A stretch of DNA of 64,000 bases from Trissonchulus latispiculum (GCA_030248195.1 JASAND010024241.1:1-64000), one strand, 5' to 3'; shown: positions 45,351 through 57,180, counted from the stretch's first letter. Numbers and translations are program-made. The notes: generated by a model from the letters alone, not told the origin.

Positions 45351-45541
45351 TATATATACGCTAAATACAGTAACTAAAACTATTGCAGCCATGGGTACTG
45401 GATGTTGGATTTCTGTCACTTTTCAAGCTTCTTTGTTCTGTACTTTCGGTTGACGATTAATGATTGGCGGAATTTTTAAAGTTTCTTTCACACAGCTTTA
45501 ACGTTTTTGCTTTTTACTGAGAACCTTAAAAATGAAATAGG

Positions 45542-46241
45542 ACAAGAATAAAAATGCTCCGGTGGAGCATGAAAAATGCAATATGGGTGACACTGGGTTT
45601 TAAGCGGACAGAGGACTAGGTTTTAAAACGTTAATATGGGAGGGGCAGGTTGTAAATGCCAGGAGGACTAGGTTAAAAGCGCACTAATATGGACCAGCTT
45701 CGCTGAACAACCCATATTCGCGGTCACTAATGCTCCACTCCACATGACATACGAGTAATACCTACATTCTTCAGCTTTCAAAGCAAGCGGGACGATTTTG
45801 AAATATTAAAGCTTATTCCAAATAAACAATGCAGTTCTGATAGAAAGGTGTTCAAGGTGTTTTTTCTGCACTGTCAGCGCAGAATCTTGTGTTAAGTTAA
45901 TGCGAAAAGCAGTTGACGTTATGTACGTGTATTATTAAGTTGTATAATAAGAGCACGACCACATACTTGCAGGCCATGCTGACAAATCGTACAATTTTCC
46001 GAAGAACTGCCAACAGCAATATATAGCAAGCAGCAGCCGATAGAAACTCTGGACAGTTTTCGCGAATATTTGTTGTTCAGCGAAGCTGGTCCATATTAAT
46101 GCGCTTTTAACCTAGTCCTCCTGGCATTTACAACCTGCCCCTCCCATATTAACGTTTTAAAACCTAGTCCTCTGTCCGCTTAAAACCCAGTGTCACCCAT
46201 ATTGCATTTTTCATGCTCCACCGGAGCATTTTTATTCTTGT
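45542..46241. mobile_element. Foldback-type element with 181-bp inverted ends
   Basis: 45542-45722 and 46061-46241 are near-perfect inverted copies starting ACAAGAATAAAAATGCTCCG. The 338-base spacer is AT-rich with no gene. Within each arm ATGCTCCGGTGGAGCAT is itself a dyad. Flanks show no clear target duplication. Confidence 0.85.
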
Positions 46242-47880
46242 ATAATATAGCGTTGTTTAAGACTATATCACGTCTGTTATAAGTGTAATAATGAGTCTTC
46301 CGTCTTCACAGAAAAATCCGTATCTTCACAAATATCCTTTAGCAGGATCCAGCAAAATCTCTCGAAAACTGATAGTCCGATTGTCCTTAACAAAATTTTT
46401 ATTTGTTCTTAAACACAGAATTGTTAGTTTATTTCAAACTGAAATCATATGAATTTAAGTATCAATGTAGCTTGTCTAAACATTAGTTATTTTGTTCAAA
46501 GTCTACTTTGAGACAACTGCTTAGACACTAGAAATGCATCAGAAATTATATAGAAAATAAGCTTGTAACTTTATCGACTGATTGTACAATAATTTGCTGA
46601 TATCTATAAACAGTAACAGTGTTATACAGTGTATATAATGAGGTTGTAAACTCGAATAGTTTGGCCAGCTTTGAACGGTCTATATATAACATGAATTTTT
46701 CTGATTTTCTCAGGGGTCGGGGTATTAAGTAACCAGACAAGTGGTTTTCCCCCACCCTTTTCTTAGACGCTCAGCTCTCTTTATGTTTCACCATTTATGT
46801 TTATTTCACATCTTGTTTAGTACTAACAATCTAAGTTGCTCGTGTATTTGTTTACATTTTTCAGAGTTCTGTTGATACGTATATATATATATGTATTCTG
46901 CTACATGATGGAAATAGCTAATTGCATTCAATTAAATAATTTCTGAAATTATTATGCTGTTTGTCTACAGAATAAACCAATTTGTTTGCTTGTTTGTTTG
47001 TTTGTATATATATATATGTTTTGTATATATATGTATATATATATTGTATGTGTTTATAACTCAATTTCCAAAACTTCTCTCCGTAACATTTAACTCTCGT
47101 AATCTAATTGTAGCTGTGCATTGAACGCAGAAAAGGTTATTTTTAAGATCTGTGCATGCTAGGAACTGTATATACTCACTGATTAGTTTGTGTGAAGACA
47201 TTAAATTAGTTTCTGGAGTGAAACTATGTTCTGTCACATGTTTACTGTTCTGGTAGAGATGGGTAGACTTGTTTTCTACGATACTAGATATGAAATACGC
47301 AAATTGGTCGCAAATAGAACAAAATATGCAAATTGGTCGCTTAGTCGGTCATAAACAACATAATCACATAAATTGTCAAATAAATTAGCCCGCTATGTTT
47401 ATTGGAAAAGGTAACAATTACTGGAACCAAAAAATGAAATTGGCGAACTGCCAAAACAATATTCAGGGTGCGTTCGTTGTCTGCAGCAACCGGCCGACAT
47501 CTCACGGAGCGCTAAGCATATGAAAAGGCTCCATAACTGATTGTAGTAGCGATTAGTCATGGGAAGAAATTCTGTGATGAGAAAATAGTGTCAGCATCAG
47601 ACCGCAATCTGAGGTCGAAAAAGACCAAAAATGGACAATCTTCCAACCAGCCAGGAGGCAAAGAGGGAGTTCATCCAATAGTTAAGAGCGACAAACAAAG
47701 CACGTTATCGCTTTCCCATTCGTTAGCCAATCATGTAATTTAAGTAGTAGGCCCCCATCTATTTAGGTTAGGTATGCTGAGATAGCATCAATACTCAGAA
47801 AATTTCAGTTCAAAATACAAGTCCCTTCAATGTGTTATTGGGACAAGCCCCCAGGACCCGACACTATGTTAATGAAGGAC
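46242..47880. other. No supported gene; TA-rich microsatellites
   Basis: TATATATATA runs near 46880 and 47005-47045. About 47157-47290 resembles a family C interior piece (GAGATGGGTAGACTTGTTTTC). Nothing else identified. Confidence 0.4.
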
Positions 47881-47887
47881 CCAGAGA

Positions 47888-49462
47888 CTAAAAAATTACA
47901 ATGTAGTATACTACAATTAAATTGACTGTATCACACACAGTTTGCTGTATTCTGTAACCATCAATTGCTGCTGCGGAAAGGAAGTGATAGTTTGAAATAT
48001 GACATAATTCTTGCCGTCGTAAGCCACGAAGCAACCAGACAAAATATAAAGAAAAATAAAATAAAATAAAAATATAAACTACATACGATAAAACTATATG
48101 CACTTATGCATAAAGTAACTAAATTTACCAAAAAATTATAAATGTATTGACAGCGGGATAATTGATAATGAAAGAACTAAAGTGATGAAAATTTTCAGCA
48201 ACCCTACTTAATTATGCAAATTTAAGAAAGCTCAATGAAATTTTCTGTAATTGGCATTCAGTTAATGTTAAGATATTGGAGCTTCTGTAGAGACTATTTT
48301 CAGTTACAGCATTTACTGTCCCTGTATAGATGGTTTTATAGATATAACGACGGTACAGATAGTCTTGTTTTCCTCGAAATCTTAATCAAACAAACAAACA
48401 AATGTTACTAGTTATTTTCATTGATGTGTGAGAGAAACTTGAAGCGAGAGAAACTACAAGCGAAGCATAAAATTTATCAAGGGAACTTAAAGTAATCATA
48501 ATTAAAACAACAGCAACTGGAATGAAATTAATGAAATAGTATAGTTATGGAAAATATTTGAATGAACCTTGATTAGAAATCCTGTTTTTCAATTATGCAA
48601 ACTTAGAAATACAGTTTTAGACCATTTGTACCTATTTCACAGTTTTGTAGAATTTCACTTTAGGCTTTGTTAATATTAATAGCCAGTTAATGTTAAGTTT
48701 AAGTTAAGTTAAGTTTATCTTTTGCGGTGAGAAGTTGTGCCTAAGTTTCAGCTCCGGTGCTTATGAGTGCTTACTTAATTGCGCCCATTTATACGTGTTG
48801 TTTTTAGTTGATCCCCATAACTTCTCTTGCCAACCTAGGATACCACTTCCCTTGATATGACCTGCTGCTCTCGCTTGTTGCATTTGTTTAAGTACTATTG
48901 CTTCATTTTGTTGTGCACGTAAATCCGCTGTATTTCTATTTAACAAGATTTTGAAAAATATCTGTATCTACCCATTTTTTATTTCTAGGTTAGTTTGAAA
49001 ATAAATGCGGTCTCCAAATATTTCGCAGTTTGGGGTTCTCATCATTATTGCAATTGGTATTCAAGTAGTTTAACACAACTCTGCCAGTCTGAACTTTAAT
49101 TCTTGAGCTTGTTTTGTGGTCGCATTGTCAGTGATTAGCATAGCTTTCACGAGCTGTTCCCTTAGTCTGGCGAGGTTGTTGTCGCAAGTAGACTGGAACA
49201 ATGTCTCCTTCAAGTCTGTCATTTCCTAGCGCACAGTTTCCATTCCGTAGCGCTTAATAGTAAAGCTGTCCGAATTAGAGCCTTAATTAATGCTATGTAA
49301 GTAATTATGTCCAACATTGCTGCCTGCTTGCTAAAGATTTCCTGATCAAAACAAAATTAAATTAGAATATTCATAAACTTTAAAACGTTATAAATATGAA
49401 TACTCTGTACATTATAAATATTCAAATATTTATATATCAAACAATAAACTTTGTCAGAACAC
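47888..49462 (+). repeat. Family C repeat, copy 3, left part
   Basis: Parallels 60655-62758 over most of its length, ending at AACACACTCTCTCTCT where the LINE fragment begins; the rest of the copy resumes at about 50778. Marker blocks: TTCTGTAACCATCAATTGCTGC, GTGCCTAAGTTTCAGCT, CCTAGCGCACAGTTTCCA, AAACGTTATAAATATGAAT. No coding frame. Confidence 0.72.
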
Positions 49463-49484
49463 ACTCTCTCTCTCTCTCTCTCTC
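49463..49484 (+). repeat. (CT)n microsatellite at the LINE junction
   Basis: An 11-unit CT run. The matching undisturbed site at 62757 has only ACTCTCTCTG. Confidence 0.9.
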
Positions 49485-50776
49485 GAAAGGACTCCGCCCT
49501 TGGCTCTTTGGATGCCGTTCGCAACCGCTTACCCAACTTGCTTAACATTTCGTCAGATCCAACCGCAAGGGGGCCGTGCGTTTCGCACACCAATGGGACC
49601 ACCAAAAACCTATCAGCCAAGCAGGCATACTTCGCAACCTTGCTGGAAAAGGCTCCCTCGGCCAGAGAACCCGCCGTCACCGCAGACTTGGCAATACTCG
49701 AGTCAGCAAGGGTGTGCCGACAGGAGACGTCCCATACCAAACTTCGCCCCCGCTCCCATGGAATTAGCGTCAGCCCATCAGGCCGCTTCCCATCCTGCCG
49801 ACTCAGACCCGAAGGTTCCAGGCTGTTTGGGATGTTTGCAGATTCGAAGGCCCGGCCCAGAATTGCATTGATGTTGTTGTGCCTGTTTATGCGCCCGGAG
49901 ACCCTATCACAAGACAGTGCGTGTATGCCGCCAGAATCCGCCCAATCCCCACAAACGCATTTGTGCTCCTGCGATACCCGTAAGCCGAAACGCAGGCAGA
50001 CTCCAATTCGCACCTCTTCATCCGACAATCTTAGTCCGAGCTGAGCCGCCGGTAATGCATGCAGCCAACCGCAAGCCAAACTACTACAGGAAGCCAAAAG
50101 CCGAGCCCTGTCTAATGGATTCGCGATGGTGTCAACCCTGAGCTTTTCCAAATGGGCATCCTGGGCGATCCTATCCCACGCCCTCTGCACTCCCATTTGC
50201 TCCTCTACCGGTTCCTTGCTTGACGGTGATGCCAGATCCGCAAAGCCGTGTCCCTCGCATCGCGGTTGTGATCGGGGAAGATCGCGGCAGAAAGTGTCTC
50301 CGTGGCGCACAATGAAGAAAGGAAAGCCGGGAGAGCAACATCCTGCACTGAACGGACCCCAAGACCACCACGGCTGACCGGCAGCGTTACCCACGCCCAT
50401 TTGTCGAGCGGAATGCTGCAGTTCAGTAGGAGCTGGAGGGCATCGCGCAGCTTCTCGTCAAACTTTGCCAGCAGCAGACTATCTGCAAAGCTGGACGTCC
50501 GGAGTATACACATCAATCGTGGTAGGGCCATGCTATGACGCAGGAGAAATAGAGCATCATGGGCAAACAACTGACTCATACCATCACAGAGAGATTTAAA
50601 CTTGGACAGCTTGCGGGAGAGTACGGCGTCACTGGACTCTGCGCTCAGCCCCGCCCCAAGTAGCTCTGCCGATGTCATTGACGTAACGCGAATGCCTGGC
50701 GCCGCACTGTTGAATTTCTCCAGCCACTCGTCCTGTAAGCCTTTGTCGTCAAAGAGAAAGACAAGCTCAAGAAGTA
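49485..50776 (-). pseudogene. LINE fragment: reverse transcriptase C-terminus and restriction-like endonuclease
   Basis: Read from 50776 downward, about 190 codons match the region after the catalytic reverse transcriptase core of early-branching LINEs (HDALFLLRHSMALPRLMCILRT, LPVSRGGLGVRSV, ALPAFLSS). A frame change near 50205-50250 leads to a long frame with a CCHC knuckle (CVCGDWADSGGIHALSC) and an endonuclease signature (GKRPDGLTLIPWERGRSLVWDV), as in elements with a restriction-like endonuclease. The N-terminal part, including the catalytic YADD region, is absent. The C-terminus runs into (GA)n, giving Arg-Glu repeats, so the natural 3' end is also missing. GC content is far higher than the surroundings and only one frame change is seen, suggesting a fairly recent arrival. 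Assignment to the R2-like lineage is by motif, not alignment. Confidence 0.82.
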
Positions 50777-51010
50777 TAAATAATTAATAAAATATTAAAA
50801 AATGAACTGACAGCAGTATACACTATACACAGAACTTAAAGAAATAGTACAATGCATCAATACGCTGGTTGATAACTGAGTTTGATTCACTGAATGGCTA
50901 AGTTAATATACAGTTTCTGGAGCTTTTGTTTACAGCTTTTTTAAATATGCAAATTAGGCATATCCTTTGTGAATTAAGATTCAAATTTATCTCTGAGCAT
51001 CTTTACTTCC
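50777..51010 (+). repeat. Family C repeat, copy 3, continuation
   Basis: GAACTGACAGCAG, CACTATACACAGAA and GAAATAGTACAA follow the order of 62810-62850, so the LINE fragment splits this copy. Confidence 0.6.
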
Positions 51011-51186
51011 CATATTTCTTATATTCAGCCAATAAGTTTTGTAAGGGATTAGGACCGAAAGATTCTGATTGATGTTTGCAGTTTTTAATTAGTTTATTTG
51101 ATGCCCTAGAATCCCATCACCATCGTATGTGATATTAGCTGTACGTCTCCCCCCTTACTTATTAATAGAATCATTTTGAGTTTTAC

Positions 51187-51223
<37 letters not shown>

Positions 51224-51310
51224 ATTATTATTATTATTATTATTATTATTGTTACTATTATTATTATTATTATTATTATCAATGTTATTATTGTTATTAT
51301 CATTATTCCT
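51187..51310 (+). repeat. (ATT)n microsatellite, about 40 units with interruptions
   Basis: Trinucleotide ATT/TTA array; the isoleucine-only frames are artefacts. Confidence 0.97.
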
Positions 51311-52090
51311 ATTAATATTTCATCTTGTTCTTCAATTATTTTGCTAATCGCTTTTCTTTTTTCCTTTCTCCTGATTGCTTAGCTTATTACATTTATATTT
51401 GTTTGCCTACTGCTTTCACTTTATTTACTTTGTTTTTATCTCTTTTTCAGTTGCCTCTCTTTCAGCTGCCCCTCTTTTAGTTACCCTACTTCGTTTTATT
51501 CTTCATCTATATCTATATCTTGTCCTCTCCCAACCACAATCAACAGAACGACACCGACATGGACCCTCCGCCTCCATCTGCGTTGCCATTTCGTAAGGTT
51601 TATTCTGACATACTATTTCCCCTCTCCTTTTCTGTTTATTTCTGCACCTTTTAGCCTTACATTTCTGCGAAACCGTATCTCTTTCATTTCCTCTTATGAG
51701 GACTAGATTCGAAGTTATACGAATTGGACTTAGCTCACGTCCCATTAAAAATTAGCATGAAAGAGAGAAACCTGTAAAACAGAAAACAAGAGCGATATTA
51801 CCACAATGATCAAAATTGTCGAAAAACAAAATACAGAGAGAAGTTTAGCGAGCAGGAGTTAACTTTATTACTTCTAACTCCAGCATTAGCGTATTTCATT
51901 GCTTTTGTTAAGAGGTATACCAAAGGCACGAATGACACAAATTTGTCGAATTGCACACAAAGTCAGTCACATATCAGTAGCTGGTTTTCTGCATAATAAT
52001 TACAGCGCTCGATACTTTTTGTTTTTCACATCGTTCACAGCATCCTGGCTGCTGAGTTGCGGCATTTTCATGCATAGCAATGAATGTTTT
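51311..52090. other. No supported gene; pyrimidine-rich 51330-51690
   Basis: Long CT-rich stretches (TTTCTTTTTTCCTTTCTCC and similar). Short frames without domains. Confidence 0.4.
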
Positions 52091-52097
52091 TATTTAA

Positions 52098-53057
52098 GGT
52101 AGTGGTAGCGATTACCGCAGTTATTTTCAACACGTCATAACGTATTCAATATAAGGACTTATATAGCAACTGATATATCATTTGGAAGCTTGAAATGTGG
52201 ATACTGTGGTGATATAGTCAAACTTTAGATAACTGTTTTCTACCGTGATTTGCACAGAAGAGACAACAAACCATTTTTAAACAAGGACTTCGGAAATCCG
52301 TGAAAATGGTCAAACTTTGCTTCGGACCAAGTTGACGTGCTGAGTCTTGTCGAGGGTAATTTTCCTTGGTTTCGCCAGAACTTACTCATAACCCAAGAAA
52401 TTGATCAAAAAGTGAAAATTTTCGAAATTTCATGATTTTACGACATTTCAAATGAGAATTTCACAACTTTGTCAAAGTTCCAGTAAAGACCCAGAAAAAT
52501 GACCCTCGGCAATAGTGCGAAAAATGTTTTTATGAATGTTTCTATGGTTGAGGCATTTTCGGAAATCCTTGTTTAAAACGAACTGATTATTTTTAAAAAA
52601 TCAGTTTTTACCCATACTCTCAGCTGGACTGAAGTAATCACGCTTATTTTTGCACAAAATAAACGCTTGCCGACGGTTTTAATTTAGATACATGGTTGTT
52701 GAATGTTGTGGTTAGATGCTGCAGCAATTGACAAAAATCTGGAAATTGGAAATCAGCTGGTTTCTGGCACGAAAAATCTTTAATCTCCTATATCATTGTG
52801 AATCTTGAAGATAAAAACTTTGACCAGGAATAAAGTAGTTTGACGAGCTCTTTCGGTTGAATATGATTTTGGCTAACTTCAAACAACTGTATAGACTTAT
52901 TCGGCAAAAAGCAAAAACTTAAATTTTCAAGCAGGGACTCCGGGACTGTTTCTAATGTGCTCAGGAACTCCGAAATAGCGTGTTCTGAAAGTTTACACAT
53001 TTTGGATTGCTTTCACGAAAATAATCATCCAAAATACTGGAAAGAATACCACCACCT
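52098..53057. mobile_element. TTAA-flanked element, 960 bp, GGTRGTGGTA ends
   Basis: Bounded by TTAA at 52094-52097 and 53058-53061, with ends GGTAGTGGTAGCGATTACC and, on the complement, GGTGGTGGTATTCTTTCC. It has an internal fold around GAGGGTAATTTTCC and ATGACCCTC, similar in layout to the 41620 element. No coding capacity. Confidence 0.72.
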
Positions 53058-53061
53058 TAAG

Positions 53062-53995
53062 TAAGACTATTCCATTTTAGGTAAGATTGATACAAGCCAG
53101 GGTCCCGAGTTTGCTTGAAATTAAAATGGCACCTTAAGACTATCGTTGGGCACGCACAATTGAAAAATTGACGAGTGCATTCAGGAGTACGCAATCCTAT
53201 GCATCCTACCCCCAAACTATGACAAATGGCTAGTGGTCAAATTTTGGACACAGAAGTATCCTAAAACTATATATGTATATACTATATATACTATCTGTAC
53301 ATAAAAAATATATGTCGTGGTTAGATAGACAAGTTGGTTAGATTGACGTTTCGTTTCAGCCTGGTCTGCATCTGAAGTGTCCTGGCTTTGTGAAGACCTG
53401 TCAGAAGAAATTTCTTAAACACAAAGAGACCGTAGTCAACTATTTTATTGAAAATTTCTCGTGCCGTGTGTAGCTGCTGTGAACGATACTGTATATACTC
53501 GTGCGTCATAATTTTTGCATGTTTTTTGTGTTTATACTGTACCAACTTTATCAAAAAACTGGTTTTTAGTATCACTTTGTATTCGGTTTTAAATATTTTT
53601 TGCACTAGTTTTTGTAGTCATCACTGTGAAGTTCTTGTAGTCCTTTTGTGTGTGTGCTGTGTAAATTGTGTACGTATTCTCGTGAATCTTTTGGGTTAGT
53701 TTCTGGGTTCTTTATTGTATCACTTTACATTTGATTTGTTGGTTCACATGCGATTTTTACGGTGGAAATTGTGTTCGTATTATTTCTGTAATAAAGTTTG
53801 TTTTAGTTTGTACTTTTCTTCAGAGGACTAAGACCGAATCATGCTCCTCCAACTGTGAAGAGGAGCAACAGAGAAATGGTGAAGCTAAAATTGTCATGCA
53901 AATCTATTATGAAGCCTAGAAGTACCTACTTTTTGTTCGTACTTCTAAAAAAATTGTTCCTACTTTTTTCCCACATTTCCAAAATTGTCATGTCC
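53062..53995. repeat. Fragment of the 60-bp minisatellite locus (53345-53600) in non-coding DNA
   Basis: CAGCCTGGTCTGCATCTGAAGTGTCCTGG, then AAACACAAAGAGACCGTAGTCAAC and, further on, TTGTATTCGGTTTTAAATAT correspond in order to 40725-41060. This is a duplicated locus with one 60-bp unit. The short frames at 53448-53919 lack domains. Confidence 0.5.
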
Positions 53996-54110
53996 GAGGG
54001 CTACCTTGTCTGGGTGAATGGGGAACCCTTCAATATTCAATCAATTCTCTATCGATTGACGGTGGTCCCATTCCTCTAGGTGCTTCCTTCCAGTCAAAAC
54101 CAGCAACCGA
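53995..54110 (+). repeat. Repeat shared with 59940-60055
   Basis: CTGGGTGAATGGGGAACCCTTCAAT, TCAATTCTCTATCGATT and CTCTAGGTG occur in the same order in both places. Confidence 0.6.
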
Positions 54111-54149
54111 AAACGTAGAGCTGGCCGTGTATAGCAGCTGTCACACTAC

Positions 54150-54460
54150 CGATACCCGCCCCGCCCCGCCCCGCCCCGTGGCCCGAGACCAACTTTGTCC
54201 TATTCTATCAACCAATAGAGCACAAATATGGTTGTGCCGTTAAGAAATTTCTCGGGCCGGGTTAGGGCCAACCAACCTCCTCGGGCCGGGCTGGCCCGAC
54301 CCGAAGCCCGAGGCCCGCTTCACGGCCCGAGCCCGATGCCAGATTCACGGCCCGAGCAGCCCAAGGAGCCCGAACGGCCCGAGTGCATTTTGAGCGGCCC
54401 AAGTGGACCAAACATAGCCCGACAGCTTCGGAGAGGCCCAAAAATGGCTCAAATCGCATC
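54150..54460. repeat. GGCCCGA/CCCCG-rich tract
   Basis: CCCCG tandem units at 54158-54178, then repeated GGCCCGAG, CCCGAGGCCC and CGGGCCGGG words to about 54435. Like other motif-rich patches here it may be the end of a small element. The open frames are by-products. Confidence 0.55.
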
Positions 54461-54541
54461 CGGTTTGCGCTAGTAGTAGTATTAGTACGTGTCGGTAAAA
54501 CCAAAATGAACTTTCTTGATTCGGAATTAGCTTTCATTTCT

Positions 54542-55885
54542 GGTAATTCAGTGAATTTCTGATGATTAGGTACAATTTCTGATAATTAGGCGCAATTTCT
54601 GATAATTAGGTGCATTTCTGATAATTAGCTTCAATATCTGATAATTAGGTGCAATTCCTGATAATTAGATACAATTCTGATAATTAGGCACATTTTTGAA
54701 AATTAGATGCAATTTCTGATAATTAGCTTCCATTTCTGGTAATTAGGTAAATTTTTGAAAATTAGGTGCAATTTCTGATAATTAGGTGAATTTTTGATGA
54801 TTAGGTAGAATTTCTGATAACTAGCTGCAATTTCTGATAATTAGGTGAATTTTTGATGATTAGGTAGAATTTCGGAAAATTAGGTGCAATTTCTGATAAT
54901 TAGGTGATAATTTTGGATCACCGTAGGCACTGCTCTGCCTGTTTTCCATGCAAACGCGTTCTTCTGCAAATCGTTGCATGCAAGAGGCGCGGCGGCCTCG
55001 GAAGCCCCTCGCTGGAAAGAGCTCGCCTAGCTGCATCCGTTGGTATATCAATGAATGCTCTACGGTCACCACAACGGCCGCAATTGATAAAAAGAAAAGA
55101 AAAAACAAAAAAGGGAAAAAAAATTCAAAAATCAAAATTTGATTTTTCACAGCCTTCACCACAGTTTTACAGTGTTTCACAGTCACTTCAATTTCTGAAA
55201 ATTAGGTGCAATTTCTGATAATTAAGTGAATTTCTGATGATTAGGTAGAATTTTTGATTTCTGATAATTAGATAAAATTCTGATAATTAGGTAAATTTTT
55301 GAAAATTAGGTGCAATTTCTGATAATTCAGTGAATTTCTGGTGATTAGGTAGAATTTCTGATAATTAGATGCAATTTCTGATAATTAGATACAATTCTGA
55401 TAATTAGCTTCCATTTCTGGTAATTAGGTAAATTTTTGAAAATTAGCTGCAATTTCTGATAATTAGGTGAATTTTTGATGATTAGGTGGAATTTCTGATA
55501 ATTAGATGCAATTTCTGATAATTTGATACAATTCTGATAATTAGCTTCCATTTCTGGTAATTAAGTGAATTTCTGATGATTAGGCACATTTTTGAAAATT
55601 AGGCGCAATTTCTGATAACTAGCTTCCATTTCTGGTAGTTAGGTAAATTTTTGAAAATTAGATGCAATTTCTGATAATTAAGTGAATTTCTGGTGATTAG
55701 GTAGAATTTCTGATAATTAGATGCAATTTCTGATAATTAGATACAATTCTGATAATTAGCTTCCATTTCTGGTGATTAGGTAAATTTTTGAAAATTAGGT
55801 GCAATTTCTGATAATTCAGTGAATTTCTGATGATTAGGAAGAATTTCTGATTATTAGGTGCAATTTCTGATAATTAGGTGATAAT
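54542..55885 (+). repeat. ~20-bp satellite array (TGATAATTAGGTGCAATTTC type), in two blocks
   Basis: Degenerate tandem units centred on CTGATAATTAGGTGCAATTT run from 54542 to 54905 and from about 55190 to 55885. Higher-order repetition is visible, for instance TTCCATTTCTGGTAATTAGG recurring among the units. Spacers are not unique, so this is not a CRISPR-like array. Confidence 0.9.
54911..54991 (+). repeat. Unique module adjoining the satellite, copy 1
   Basis: GGATCACCGTAGGCACTGCT, GCCTGTTTTCCATGCAAACG and CTGCAAATCGTTGCATGCAA are repeated almost exactly at 55890-55966, each time directly after the satellite. 54992-55190 is single-copy here. Confidence 0.85.
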
Positions 55886-55889
55886 TTCG

Positions 55890-55966
55890 GATCACCGTAG
55901 GCACTGCTCTGCCTGTTTTCCATGCAAACGCGTTCTTCTGCAAATCGTTGCATGCAAGAGGCTCGA
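55890..55966 (+). repeat. Unique module adjoining the satellite, copy 2
   Basis: Near-identical to 54911-54991, then the sequences diverge (TCGACTAAAAACG here, GCGGCGGCCTCGG in copy 1). Confidence 0.85.
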
Positions 55967-56106
55967 CTAAAAACGTCACCATGCGTGACTCAAAGCTAAA
56001 TGTTCGTGACTCATGCATAGTTTTACTTGCTCTTTCTGGATCAAACAGTTCCAGCAAGACTTGGTTCGCTAAGGATACACACGTAGTACACGTAAAAGAC
56101 TGTTAA

Positions 56107-56250
56107 ATGGAGACTCTGGCCGCTGGGGCCGTTGGGCCTTGTAACAGGCCGGGGCCAGGGCCATGTAACGGGGCCGGGGCTTGGGGCCGGGCCCGGGCCG
56201 GGCCGGTGCAGTCTGGGAAGGCCCCGGCCCGGCCCCGGACCAGTAATTTT
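56107..56250. repeat. GGGGCC/GGCCCGG-rich tract
   Basis: Repeated GGGGCC and GGCCCGG words with extreme GC for this window; no gene. Confidence 0.6.
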
Positions 56251-56389
56251 GCTAACGGCGCAACCCTATGTTTAACATTCTATTTTTATCTTAATAGAAG
56301 GGATAATGTCACTAATGTTGATTCAAAGAGACATTTGAAATTTCTCTTAATTCTATGCCTCGGCTCAGAGCTGGAAGTGGGTCAATATT

Positions 56390-56495
56390 TTTGACCCGCA
56401 CCCGACCCGCGACCCGCGGTCCCTTGACTCTACCCACCTGACCCATACCCGTGACCCGCGGAAAATTACATGACCCACATGACCCACTTTTTGTT
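56390..56495. repeat. GACCCGC/GACCCA-rich tract
   Basis: GACCCG or GACCCA recurs about ten times (ACCCGACCCGCGACCCGCGG and similar). Confidence 0.7.
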
Positions 56496-56889
56496 AATGA
56501 TGCTCTAAGGCTAAATCTTGGTCAGAAATAAAATAATATACATATTTAGCTGTTAAATCCATCTGAACATGACTAAATCCATTTGAACATGACTGCAGTT
56601 TAATGAAAACAACTGATTTGAATATTTGGAATCTTATATAATTTTGGAAATTAAAATAAATGAAAGAAAAACAAAATTAAAGCACAATTATGAACATTTT
56701 TCTTGAGTAGAATTAGCAGACGGTCGTAATTGTGTAATGCATTTCTCCAGAAATTCACTGAGTTTGAAGGAAAAATCTTGCGGACGGTTCTTACATTAAA
56801 CCTGCACATACTTTTGCTATGTATCGTCTATTTACAGAAATCATGGCAGTGCTGCATGTTAAACGCTGTCATTTTTCAAATTATAAGTA
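56496..56889. other. No recognised feature
   Basis: AT-rich; GAACATGACTAAATCCATTTG is a short local direct repeat near 56560-56600. Confidence 0.4.
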
Positions 56890-57180
56890 TCAAATCGTGC
56901 CGTATGAGTTTCCTTCACCGACAGTAAAATTTGCATCTGGTTGTGCTGCAGAAGAGTGCTGCTGAAGTACAGCACGGCCTATAACTAGCTTACAGGTAAG
57001 TTGCAATCGTCCGACATTTTGCATACAAGTGCGGCATAGCATTGCAAATCGTGCTGTATGAGTTTCCTTCACCTATAGTAAAGTTTGCATCTGGTTGCTC
57101 TACAGTGGAGTGCTGCTGAAGTACAGCACGGCCTATAACTAGCTACAGGTAAGTTGCAATCGTCCGAAATTTAGTATACA
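56890..57180 (+). repeat. 154-bp satellite, second locus, two units
   Basis: GGTTG unit starts at 56939 and 57093 are 154 apart, with the same GTGCTGCTGAAGTACAGCAC and ACTAGCT(T)ACAGGTAAG blocks as at 44866-45350. Confidence 0.88.

Noticed and set aside
49451..50377. Plus-strand frames of up to 197 codons
   Set aside because: They are antisense shadows of the minus-strand LINE coding sequence, which carries recognisable motifs.
51176..51382. Isoleucine-rich frames
   Set aside because: Translation of an (ATT)n microsatellite.
54542..55885. CRISPR-like array of short repeats
   Set aside because: Repeats are directly adjacent and degenerate without unique spacers, and the genome is eukaryotic.
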